Assembly: GCA_003151935.1 (NCBI GenBank) | Contig: PLYZ01000012.1 | Span: 321 to 36,886 of the forward strand | From: Candidatus Dormiibacterota bacterium | Lineage (GTDB): Bacteria > Chloroflexota > Dormibacteria > Dormibacterales > Dormibacteraceae | Length of the DNA stretch: 36,566 bases | Direction of reading: 5' to 3' | Shown: piece by piece, positions 8,148 to 14,927 of the stretch | Layout of the letters: every line of letters starts with the position of its first letter | How positions within the stretch are numbered: position 1 is the first letter of the stretch | Translations under genes and position numbers: made by a program | The notes under the pieces: generated by a model | What the model was told of the DNA's origin: nothing | What the model saw: the letters and a program-made list of their open reading frames with translations, nothing else | Databases searched by the model: none

Positions 8148-8771
8148 ATGGCCGTTTCACAACCGCGCGCGGCCCAACCCGCGCCAGCCGCGAGTTCCGG
8201 CGCTTCGTCGCTGCTGCGCGAAGTCGCCGAGGTCGTCGTGCTGGCGATCATCCTGTACTTCGCCATCAGCTTCGCAGTCCAGGCGGTGCACGTGGAGGGA
8301 CTCTCCATGTACGCGACGCTGGACGACAACGACTACCTGATCGCGAACAAGATCGACTACCGGCTGCACCCGCCGCAGCGGGGCGACATCATCATCCTGC
8401 GCCCGCCCACAAGCAACTCCACGGACTTCATCAAGCGGGTGATCGCGCTTCCAGGAGAGCGGCTTCTCATCCGCGACGGAATCGTCTACATCAACGGGCA
8501 CAAGCTGGACGAGCCGTACCTGCCGGAGGCGTGGACAACGCTCAACAACCCCGCCCCCTGGAGTGTTGGGGACGGCGCGGTCATTCCCGCGAACGAATAC
8601 TTCGTCATGGGCGACAACCGCAACCGCTCGCAGGATTCACGCATCTTCGGCCCGATCACTCGCGATCGAATCGACGGCCGCGCATGGTTTCGCATCTGGC
8701 CGCTGGATCATTTCGGCAACATCTACGCGCAGGAACCCTTTCTCGAAACGTCGACCGCATTCGCCGGTTGA
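8148..8771 (+). CDS. lepB: Signal peptidase I
   Basis: The 207-residue protein has one N-terminal membrane helix (VVVLAIILYFAISFAVQ) and the S26 catalytic dyad: nucleophile Ser53 in VEGLSMYATL and general base Lys96 in DFIKRVIALPGE. The GDNRNRSQDSRIFGPI box is also present. The serine box is slightly unusual, with LSMYA where SGSMxP is common. The enzyme cleaves signal peptides of exported proteins at the membrane. The gene starts five bases after parB, so it is probably the last gene of the par transcript, and it faces the M16 gene across a 15-base gap. I see no strong terminator there. Confidence 0.95.
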   Translation: MAVSQPRAAQPAPAASSGASSLLREVAEVVVLAIILYFAISFAVQAVHVEGLSMYATLDDNDYLIANKIDYRLHPPQRGDIIILRPPTSNSTDFIKRVIALPGERLLIRDGIVYINGHKLDEPYLPEAWTTLNNPAPWSVGDGAVIPANEYFVMGDNRNRSQDSRIFGPITRDRIDGRAWFRIWPLDHFGNIYAQEPFLETSTAFAG

Positions 8772-8786
8772 CGCCAAGCGCCGTGG

Positions 8787-10058
8787 CTAGGCCTGCATTG
8801 CCGACCTGAAGGCGGCGTCGCTCGGAAACGGTCCGATGACTGCCATCTGAAGAGGTCCACGCAGGATCTCGCCGGCAACTCGCTTGATGTCCGCGGCGGT
8901 CACCGCGTCCACGAGCGCGAGCTCTTCCTCGAGCGTCTTGATCTCGCCAAGCAAGAGCTCCTGGTACGTGAGCCAGAATGCGACCCCGTTGGTCGTTTCG
9001 AGCTCGAGGCGCAGGCGTCCCTTGGTGAACTCCTTCGCTCGCTCGAGCTCGTCCGGTAGGACCTCCTCGTCTGAGAACCGCCTCAGCTCACCCATCACGG
9101 CGTTGACCGCTTCCACGGCCTTCTTCGGATCGACGCCGAGATACACCGCCACGTAGCCGGTGTCGCGGTGCTTTTGCATGAAGCTGTGAACGTCGTAAGC
9201 GATGCCAAGCCGCTCGCGAATGTTCAAAAAGAGCCGAGAGCTCATGCCCTCCCCCAGCACGGTGTTGAACAGGTCGATCGTGTAGCGGTCGGTATGCAGA
9301 TAGCTGTAAGCCCGCACTCCAAGGCAGATGTGCGCTTGCTCGGTGCGCTGCCGCCGAACGATGACCTGCGGTGTGGCGAGCGGACCAGGTGCAACGGCTG
9401 GTGCAACGCCATTCAGGTCGCGAGGTAGGGTCAACCGCGGCCGCACGAAGTCAAGGACCGCGGCCTCATCCAGCGCGCCAGCCGCTCCGATCACGACATT
9501 CGGAAGCCGGTAGTGCGCATCGGCATACTCGAGGATGTCGTCGCGTGTGAGACGGCTCACCGACTCCAGCGTCCCCGCGATGTCGCGACCCAACGGATGG
9601 CCTGGCCACATGAGCTCCTCGAACAGGTTCTGAACGTGGTCCTGCGGTTGGTCCTGGTACATCTTCAACTCTTCCAGGATCACGGCACGTTCGCGTTCAA
9701 TGTCTCCCGGATCGAGCTTCGAGTTGGACACGATGTCGAACAGAACGTCGAGTCCGAGGTCCGTGTATTCCGAGGGTACGCGCGTCCAGTAGGCCGTCAG
9801 CTCCTTATCGGTCGATGCATTGATGAAACCGCCAATGCCCTCGATCGCGTCGGCGATCTCCTTCGACGATGGCCGCCTCTGGGTGCCCTTGAAATAAAGA
9901 TGTTCGATGAAATGGGAAGCCCCGGCGAGGCGGTCGCCCTCCAGTCGAGACCCTCCGCCGACCATGATCACGACGCTCGACGAGAGGCGCTCAGGCATCG
10001 CGGCCGTGACGAGCTTCGCCCCTCCTGAAAGCACGTGGACTTGATGAGGGGAGGCCAT
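8787..10058 (-). CDS. M16 family zinc peptidase (processing-peptidase-like)
   Basis: The 423-residue protein carries the inverted zinc motif HxxEH in ASHFIEHLYFKGTQ near residue 50, and the more distal glutamate ligand in VILEELKMYQDQP. The second half (YSYLHTDRY, GEGMSSRLFLNIRERLGIAY) matches the inactive C-terminal M16 domain, so the length fits a single two-domain subunit. There is no signal peptide. Similar proteins in bacteria degrade or process peptides. It is the last gene of the minus-strand origin operon, 47 bases after a small ORF. The substrate cannot be told from sequence. Confidence 0.92.
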   Translation of the reverse strand: MASPHQVHVLSGGAKLVTAAMPERLSSSVVIMVGGGSRLEGDRLAGASHFIEHLYFKGTQRRPSSKEIADAIEGIGGFINASTDKELTAYWTRVPSEYTDLGLDVLFDIVSNSKLDPGDIERERAVILEELKMYQDQPQDHVQNLFEELMWPGHPLGRDIAGTLESVSRLTRDDILEYADAHYRLPNVVIGAAGALDEAAVLDFVRPRLTLPRDLNGVAPAVAPGPLATPQVIVRRQRTEQAHICLGVRAYSYLHTDRYTIDLFNTVLGEGMSSRLFLNIRERLGIAYDVHSFMQKHRDTGYVAVYLGVDPKKAVEAVNAVMGELRRFSDEEVLPDELERAKEFTKGRLRLELETTNGVAFWLTYQELLLGEIKTLEEELALVDAVTAADIKRVAGEILRGPLQMAVIGPFPSDAAFRSAMQA

Positions 10059-10105
10059 GGGAGCGCCAGTATAGGACCGGGCACGAGGGGTCCTTCCGTC
10101 GAGCG

Positions 10106-10381
10106 CTAGGCGGCGGGGCCTCCTTCTCGAAGCGCCCCGAGCGCCGCGTAGAGAGTCATCGCAACGAAGTCGGCGGGCATCCCATCCGACACCGCGTCAA
10201 GGGCTTCGCCGAGGTAGCGCCGGACGTTGGCCACCTGGTCGACCTCGCCCAGCTCGAGGCAGTCGCGAATCGCTTCCGCGATCTCGGTCGGTGTGATGTC
10301 CTCGTCGCCGGCGCCATCCGCAACCGAGTTGACCAGCGCGATCGCTTTCCGGATCCGCTCGGCCGCGGCCCGGCCCGCCAT
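10106..10381 (-). CDS. Small helical protein, 91 aa, unknown; in the usual mnmE slot
   Basis: I do not firmly recognise this protein. It is acidic and predicted helical, with no membrane segment or cysteine pair; codon use is GC-rich at third positions like its neighbours, which supports it being real. It starts eight bases after the jag stop, so it is probably co-transcribed. Its C-terminal part, MPADFVAMTLYAALGALREG, loosely resembles the last helices of MnmE (LLAEELRLAL..LGEITG), and mnmE normally follows jag. It lacks both the MnmE G domain and the terminal FCIGK motif. It could be an MnmE remnant or an unrelated small protein; the resemblance is suggestive only. Confidence 0.6.
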   Translation of the reverse strand: MAGRAAAERIRKAIALVNSVADGAGDEDITPTEIAEAIRDCLELGEVDQVANVRRYLGEALDAVSDGMPADFVAMTLYAALGALREGGPAA

Positions 10382-10389
10382 CGACCTCG

Positions 10390-11040
10390 TTACTCAGCCG
10401 CAGGCTTGCGCGGACCGACGACCACACGCCGCTCCGGCTCTTCGCCGATACTCCCACTCGTCACGTCGGGGTCGCCTTCGAGCGCAAGGTGGATCGCACG
10501 GCGTTCGAACGGCTGCATCGCGTCGAGCGTGATGGCGTCGCCCGTCATTTTCACCTGACGTGCCGCACGCATCGCGATCTCGCGCACCGTGTGCTCCCGG
10601 CGCTGCCGGTAGCGCTCAACGTCGACGATGATCCGCTCGCCTTCCGCAAGATGCCGGCCGACCATCACGTTCGTCACCGACTGCAATGCCCGCAGCGTCT
10701 CGCCTCGCCACCCGATCAACGCACCCAGGTCGCGCCCGCTTATGTCGAGGGTGATCGGCTCGCTGCTCGGCCGCACGGTCACCTGGGCGCGCACGCCCAT
10801 GTGCTTCAAGAGGCCTTCGACGAGGCCGCGCGCAACCTCTGCCTTTCCGTTGGCAGGCGCCGGCGCAGACCCGGTTACCGTCTCGGCTGCGTCGTCGATC
10901 ACGGTCACCTCGACCACAGCTTCCTCCTGGGTCTCGCTGATGACCTTGATGTCGACATTCCGGCGGCTCTCTTTCAGCTCGATCAGTGCCGCGTCGACCG
11001 CTTCATCGACGGTGCGGCCGCGCCCTTCAGCGGAGCTCAT
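10390..11040 (-). CDS. jag: Jag/KhpB RNA-binding protein
   Basis: The 216-residue protein has the three parts expected of SpoIIIJ-associated protein: an N-terminal Jag_N domain (GRGRTVDEAVDAALIELKES), a central KH domain with the GxxG loop in LGALIGWRGETLRALQ, and an R3H domain ending PFERRAIHLALEGDPDV. KhpB binds RNA and in other bacteria influences cell-wall elongation and division. It follows yidC by 32 bases in the rpmH-rnpA-yidD-yidC-jag order found in many Gram-positives. Alanine/proline-rich linkers separate the domains. Confidence 0.95.
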   Translation of the reverse strand: MSSAEGRGRTVDEAVDAALIELKESRRNVDIKVISETQEEAVVEVTVIDDAAETVTGSAPAPANGKAEVARGLVEGLLKHMGVRAQVTVRPSSEPITLDISGRDLGALIGWRGETLRALQSVTNVMVGRHLAEGERIIVDVERYRQRREHTVREIAMRAARQVKMTGDAITLDAMQPFERRAIHLALEGDPDVTSGSIGEEPERRVVVGPRKPAAE

Positions 11041-11072
11041 CGCAACTCACCTCTTGCCCTCATTTCTGCCAG

Positions 11073-12008
11073 CTACCTTTTGGGTCTTTTGGGTCTGGAA
11101 CCATTCCTCGGCCCATTCTTCGGACCGCTGTCAGGGCCCTTCTTCAGCGGCGGCGGCTTCCCGCCCTTCGCATCAGATCCCCCGGACACGGTCCGCCTGA
11201 ACCGCGCCGGCAGCACGTTTCCCCAGCCGACCACGAAGCTCTGCTGAATGATACTGACGCAGTTGCCCACAAACCAGTAGAGTCCCAGGCCCGCCGGGAC
11301 GTTCAGGGCGAAGTACCCGATCATCAGCGGCGAGAGCCACACCATCGTTCGCTGCATCTGCTGGGTCTGCTGCTCCTGGTCCGTCGGGTTGGGAGCCGGC
11401 GGCATCTGCAGCATCCGCGACTGAATCAGAGTTGTGAGCGCCGCGAGCAGCGGAAAGATCAGGTAGGCGAGCAGCGGGATGGGCAGGCCCGCCAACAGAA
11501 GATGGTGGTTGGGGTTGTCGTTCAGGTTCGAGACGAACAGGAACGGCTGCGGCGGATGGCCGGCCTTGGCGAAACCCTGGAAGACGTAATACAACGCCGT
11601 CAGGATCGGCAGCTGGATCACCAACGGGAGGCAGCCGACGAGACCGCCGAGCGGGTTGACCCCGTGCTCCTGGTAGAGCTTCATCATCTCGGCGTTGAGT
11701 TTCGTGGGGTCTTTCTTGTACTTCTTTCGAAGCTCGGCAACCTGCGGGGCGAGCTTTCTCTGCTCGACCATCGTCTTGCGCTGGGTCACGAGCTGGAACT
11801 GCTGAAGGGGTGACAGGATCAGCCGGATCACGATCGTGAGGACGATGATGGCCACGCCATATGCGCCGATCGACTCGACGATCGGAACCCCCTGCAGGTG
11901 CGCGTACAGATAGTTCAAAAAGTGCGAAAGAGGCTGTTCGACGACGGCCAGCCACAGGTCGTGGATCGGCGACAGAAAGCCGCCGATGCTTTTGATGAGA
12001 TTGCTCAG
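11073..12008 (-). CDS. yidC: Membrane protein insertase YidC (short, Gram-positive type)
   Basis: The product has the YidC/Oxa1 core: a helix with the conserved arginine (AIIVLTIVIRLILSPL), a cytoplasmic charged hairpin (VAELRKKYKKDPTKLNAEMM), LGGLVGCLPLVIQLPILTAL and later spans ending GLGLYWFVGNCVSIIQQ, then a basic glycine/proline/lysine tail. It inserts membrane proteins, alone or with SecYEG. The first ordinary start in frame is TTG 11918, but coding-like sequence continues upstream (LSPIHDLWLAVVEQPLSHFL), as expected for the first membrane-proximal segment. CTG 12008 has GGAG eight bases before it (12017-12020) and no ATG, GTG or TTG lies between it and the in-frame TGA upstream. I therefore use CTG 12008 (311 residues); TTG 11918 is the conservative alternative. 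Confidence 0.92.
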   Translation of the reverse strand: MSNLIKSIGGFLSPIHDLWLAVVEQPLSHFLNYLYAHLQGVPIVESIGAYGVAIIVLTIVIRLILSPLQQFQLVTQRKTMVEQRKLAPQVAELRKKYKKDPTKLNAEMMKLYQEHGVNPLGGLVGCLPLVIQLPILTALYYVFQGFAKAGHPPQPFLFVSNLNDNPNHHLLLAGLPIPLLAYLIFPLLAALTTLIQSRMLQMPPAPNPTDQEQQTQQMQRTMVWLSPLMIGYFALNVPAGLGLYWFVGNCVSIIQQSFVVGWGNVLPARFRRTVSGGSDAKGGKPPPLKKGPDSGPKNGPRNGSRPKRPKR

Positions 12009-12041
12009 GTTGATTTCTCCGGTGACAGGTGGACGGTCGGA

Positions 12042-12251
12042 TCAGGGGACAGGATCGTAGCCGCCCTTGGCGAATGGATGGCATCGGGCAATCCGCGCCG
12101 CCCCCATCCAGCCGCCGCGCAGCCAGCCATACCTCTCAATCGCCTCGTACGTGTAGTGGGAGCAGGACGGGTAGTAGCGGCAGGAAGGCGGAAGGAGCTT
12201 GGAAAACGACATCTGGTAACCACGAATCAGGGACAGAAAAAGCCTGGTCAT
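12042..12251 (-). CDS. yidD: Membrane protein insertion efficiency factor YidD
   Basis: The 69-residue protein matches the family along its length: [41 protein letters not shown] and [17 protein letters not shown]. The three conserved cysteines (CRYYPSC and RCHPF) are all present. YidD is a small membrane-associated helper of YidC-dependent insertion. Its ATG overlaps the rnpA stop by four bases, and it ends 33 bases before the proposed yidC start. Confidence 0.97.
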   Translation of the reverse strand: MTRLFLSLIRGYQMSFSKLLPPSCRYYPSCSHYTYEAIERYGWLRGGWMGAARIARCHPFAKGGYDPVP

Positions 12252-12607
12252 GAGTTGAGCTTCGACAGCCTGAGCGCGGCCTCCTCAGCCTCAGCCACGA
12301 GCTCGGCAAAAGCAAGTTCCAGGGCCGCGGGACGGGCGATCAGAACCACGTCATATCGTATTCCCAGGCCGGTTAGCGGCGAATCAGCGCCCAGCAAACT
12401 CACGCGAGCCAGCTCGCGCAGACGGCGGCGAGCCCGGTTGCGATCGACCGCTCGCTTCACCGTCCGGCTGACCGTGACGCCGACCCGGCTCTGGTCCTGC
12501 CGGCTCGGCACGGCAAACGCGACGAGTGCGCGACCGCTGTAAAACCGCTTGCCGCTGATCGCGGCCTGGAAATCGCCGTGCCGGCGCAGCCGGATGCGCC
12601 GCTTCAC
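12248..12607 (-). CDS. rnpA: Ribonuclease P protein component
   Basis: The 119-residue basic protein starts at GTG 12607 ([20 protein letters not shown]) and has the signature RNR-type motif in [20 protein letters not shown], preceded by [13 protein letters not shown]. It binds the 5' leader of pre-tRNAs and assists the RNase P RNA. The start lies six bases after the rpmH stop, the usual tight rpmH-rnpA junction. The C-terminal tail is somewhat extended and helical. The RNase P RNA gene itself is not in this window. Confidence 0.96.
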   Translation of the reverse strand: MKRRIRLRRHGDFQAAISGKRFYSGRALVAFAVPSRQDQSRVGVTVSRTVKRAVDRNRARRRLRELARVSLLGADSPLTGLGIRYDVVLIARPAALELAFAELVAEAEEAALRLSKLNS

Positions 12608-12613
12608 CGCCGC

Positions 12614-12748
12614 CTAGGCGGAAAGCCGCTGGCGACCCTTGCGTCGGCGGTTCTGCACGACACGCACCCCGCCCCTGGCGCTCATCCGGCGCAGGAAGCC
12701 GTGCACGCGACGGCGATAACGCTTCTTGGGTTGGAAGGTTCGCTTGAT
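12614..12748 (-). CDS. rpmH: Ribosomal protein L34, apparently starting at ATC
   Basis: The frame encodes a 44-residue L34: [20 protein letters not shown], then [20 protein letters not shown] and LSA before TAG at 12614-12616. It aligns end to end with ordinary L34, but the codon at the initiator methionine position (12748-12746) is ATC, and the frame has an in-frame TGA at 12769-12767. Between them no ATG, GTG or TTG exists; the only other near-start is CTG 12763, which would add MQGAT and has no ribosome binding site. A CAGGGGG stretch lies a few bases before the ATC at a workable distance. L34 is essential in the large ribosomal subunit and the first gene of this operon, so the protein is surely made; either rare initiation or a base error explains the start. 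Confidence 0.9.
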   Translation of the reverse strand: MKRTFQPKKRYRRRVHGFLRRMSARGGVRVVQNRRRKGRQRLSA

Positions 12749-12858
12749 GGTGGCCCCCTGCAGGAGTCAAGAACGGGCGAGAACCGCGGTAGTGTACCGG
12801 AGGGGAGCCTGGGCGATCTTGACAGCGCTTATATCACTTTATCCGTGGGTTCCGTGCC

Positions 12859-12887
12859 TTGCGATGTCCACAGGGCTTTGCTACACT
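12859..12887 (+). promoter_or_regulatory. Candidate sigma-70 promoter reading toward dnaA
   Basis: TTGCGA (12859-12864), a 17-base spacer and TACACT (12882-12887) preceded by TGC form an extended -10 promoter. A DnaA-box-like ATGTCCACA (12864-12872) sits at the -35/spacer boundary, which would suit autoregulation by DnaA. The leader to the dnaA GTG would be over 400 bases. Prediction is by eye only. Confidence 0.4.
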
Positions 12888-13211
12888 CCCCGCCCGGAAG
12901 CAGCCAGGTTAAGGGTTCGGGTATCGACCCAGTACAGATTGCACCAATCGGTCCCACTAATCGTTGTACTTGAGAACGCAATAAGCGTATAGCATCGCTT
13001 CCTGATTTCGGGATCGATCGGATAGTGGATTTCAACCGGCTGGGCAGCGCCACCCTGTGGAAATCCCATCCGCTCTTTTCCACAGGCACCAAGGAGGCGG
13101 AGCTCATGGTCAGGGAGCTTCGGGTTGAACCTGCTGTCGCGCAGAGTGCGATTTGCAAGGTCCTCGCGTGAGCGAAGACGCGGAAAGGTCGAAAGAGGAG
13201 TTGGGCCCAGG

Positions 13212-13220
13212 TTTTCCACA
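13212..13220 (+). promoter_or_regulatory. DnaA-box-like site TTTTCCACA
   Basis: One mismatch from the consensus TTATCCACA. An identical copy lies at 13076-13084, and a reverse-oriented ATTTCCACA at 13056-13064, so three sites fall within about 165 bases upstream of dnaA. Confidence 0.5.
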
Positions 13221-13309
13221 GCATTTGCAGAGCAGGATGACCGGTCGTCCCCAGGGGCCAGCATCGCCTTCCACGCCCAGAGCAGCGCCTCCGGACAAGG
13301 AGATATGAG

Positions 13310-14686
13310 GTGAATCAAGACCAGATCTGGTCACAGGTTCAGGAGGAGCTCCGCTTTCAGCTTGCCAAGCGGACCTATGACATGTGGCTGAAAAACACAT
13401 CGGTGGTTTCAGCCGACGGCGGTACATTTCGGATCGGAGTACCAAGCAAGCTTGCCAAAGACTGGCTCGAAGACCGGTTCTCCGGCCTGATCCAGGAAAC
13501 CCTTCAAGCGGTCACCGGATCAGAGGTCGACATCGATTTCGTAATTTCGCCGACGGGTCATCGGCCCGCGCTTTCGAGTGTCGACGGCGACTTCGGCCGC
13601 GTGTCCGAGAATGGGCACGACAATCAAGTCGAGGCGGTACCGGACGCGCCGGCCATCCCCCCGTCGGAGCTCAATGCCCGCTTCCGATTCTCATCTTTCG
13701 TCGTCGGGCACAACTCGCAATTTGCTCACGCCGCAGCCAAAGCGGTTGCCGAGGCACCAGGTGACAGCTACAACCCGCTGTTCCTCTACGGAGGCGTCGG
13801 ACTTGGCAAGACTCACCTCATGCATGCGATCGGTCATGAGGTCCACGATCGCTTTCCTCGCAAGCGCGTCGTCTACCTGACATCTGAACAGTTCACCAAC
13901 GAGGTGATCAGCTCGATCGCGACCGCACGCATGGGCGAGTTCCGCCACAAGTACCGGACGGTGGACGTCCTCCTGATCGACGACGTTCAGTTCCTCGCGG
14001 GCAAGGACCGCACGAAAGAAGAGTTCTTCCATACATTCAATGCGCTGCACGAGATCAACAAGCAGATTGTCATCTCGTCCGACCGGCCGCCCAAGGAAAT
14101 CCCGACGCTGGAGGACAGGCTTCGTTCGAGGTTCGAATGGGGACTGATCGCCGACATCCAGTCTCCGGACTTTGAAACCCGCCTCGCCATCCTCCACTCC
14201 AAGCTCGGCGAGAACACCAGCTTGATCCCGGAAGAAGTCCTCAACTTCATCGCGCACAAGGTGCAGCGGAACATCCGCGAGCTGGAGGGAGCGCTGACGC
14301 GGGTTCAGGCCTTCGCCGCGGTTCACCAGCGCCAGGTCGATGAAGAGGAGGCGGCCAGACTGCTGGCAGACATCATCCCCGCGGGGACTCGAAAGCCCAT
14401 CAACGTCGAGCGCATTCAGGCGCTCGTCGCCGACTACTACAACGTCACGCTCGAAGACATGAAGAGCAAGCGCCGCGACAAGCACATCGTTTTTCCACGC
14501 CAGGTCGCCATGTTCCTCGTGCGAGAGGAGACGCCTTCATCCCTGCCGGCGATCGGCAAGGCGTTCGGCGGCCGAGACCACACGACAGCGCTGCACTCGA
14601 TTGAAAAGATCGCCAACGAGCTGAAGGAGGACGAGCGGTTGAGATACGAGGTGCAGGCGATCCGCGAGCGCCTTTACGTGCAGTGA
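13310..14686 (+). CDS. dnaA: Chromosomal replication initiator DnaA
   Basis: The 458-residue protein has the four DnaA domains. Domain I begins QIWSQVQEELRFQLAKRTYD and has WLKNT; a variable linker follows. The AAA+ domain has Walker A GGVGLGKTHL, Walker B LLIDDVQFLAGKD, the sensor region VISSDRPPKEIPTLEDRLRS and the arginine-finger region. Domain IV contains the box-binding signature FGGRDHTTALHSIEKI. It opens oriC in the ATP-bound form and loads the helicase. GTG 13310 is preceded by AAGGAG with a seven-base spacer. Flanking spacers on both sides carry DnaA-box-like sites, consistent with autoregulation and an adjacent origin. Confidence 0.98.
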   Translation: MNQDQIWSQVQEELRFQLAKRTYDMWLKNTSVVSADGGTFRIGVPSKLAKDWLEDRFSGLIQETLQAVTGSEVDIDFVISPTGHRPALSSVDGDFGRVSENGHDNQVEAVPDAPAIPPSELNARFRFSSFVVGHNSQFAHAAAKAVAEAPGDSYNPLFLYGGVGLGKTHLMHAIGHEVHDRFPRKRVVYLTSEQFTNEVISSIATARMGEFRHKYRTVDVLLIDDVQFLAGKDRTKEEFFHTFNALHEINKQIVISSDRPPKEIPTLEDRLRSRFEWGLIADIQSPDFETRLAILHSKLGENTSLIPEEVLNFIAHKVQRNIRELEGALTRVQAFAAVHQRQVDEEEAARLLADIIPAGTRKPINVERIQALVADYYNVTLEDMKSKRRDKHIVFPRQVAMFLVREETPSSLPAIGKAFGGRDHTTALHSIEKIANELKEDERLRYEVQAIRERLYVQ

Positions 14687-14927
14687 TGATGCTTTCCACA
14701 GTTTGTTCAAACCGCCTGGGGACGTACCACCCGATTACCGCCGGCGGCCAAATCGTCCCCAGGCCCTCAACAGGGCTCAGCTCATCGGAGGACCTTTACC
14801 CAGACCTTTTGCACCAAACCGGACGATCTGTAAATGATCTCGACATCCACAGTCCGCACAGCGCTTACTGTTATCGACTACGGATAAGTTCAATTAAGAG
14901 AATCTCTATCAACGGGGGACAACTGAC
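14687..14927. other. dnaA-dnaN intergenic region, candidate origin (part 2) with AT-rich patch
   Basis: This 241-base spacer holds CTTTCCACA (14692-14700), ACATCCACA (14843-14851) and the mirrored pair TTATC (14871-14875) and GGATAA (14882-14887). About 14865-14912 is clearly richer in A/T than its surroundings and could serve as a DNA unwinding element. An 11-base inverted repeat, GCCTGGGGACG (14714-14724) and CGTCCCCAGGC (14754-14764), encloses 29 bases. A GGGGG run at 14914-14918 serves the dnaN start. An 82-codon ORF here is not credible as a gene. Confidence 0.55.
14714..14764. repeat. 11-bp inverted repeat downstream of dnaA
   Basis: GCCTGGGGACG at 14714-14724 is perfectly complementary to CGTCCCCAGGC at 14754-14764, with a 29-base loop. 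The core CGTCCCCAGG also occurs at 13246-13255 upstream of dnaA. There is no T-tract after the right arm, so an intrinsic terminator is not obvious; a protein-binding site is as likely. Confidence 0.55.

Larger units (their letters stand above)
12749..13309. other. rpmH-dnaA intergenic region, candidate origin of replication (part 1)
   Basis: This 561-base stretch is the longest gene-free part of the window and lies between divergent rpmH and dnaA, a classical oriC place. DnaA-box-like nonamers (one or two mismatches from TTATCCACA) occur at 12864-12872 (ATGTCCACA), 13056-13064 (minus strand ATTTCCACA), 13076-13084 and 13212-13220 (both TTTTCCACA). A short AT-rich patch lies at about 12829-12843. 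A hairpin with GGGTTCG (12913-12919) and CGACCC (12925-12930) is present. The dnaA ribosome binding site AAGGAG is at 13297-13302. The ORFs here on either strand have no recognisable product. Confidence 0.65.

Noticed and set aside
12888-12915. Possible SRP (4.5S) RNA motif GGAAGCAGCCAGG
   Set aside because: The 3' half resembles the SRP helix 8 sequence, but the closing CCGGAAGG tetraloop stem and the complementary 5' half are absent.
12911-12930. T-arm-like GGGTTCGGGTATCGACCC as part of a tRNA
   Set aside because: No acceptor stem, anticodon arm or CCA-end partner around it; kept only as a small hairpin.
12881-13318. ORFs in the rpmH-dnaA spacer, including 12829-13224 and 12726-12992
   Set aside because: No recognisable product or ribosome binding site, overlapping each other on both strands, in a region with DnaA-box-like sites.
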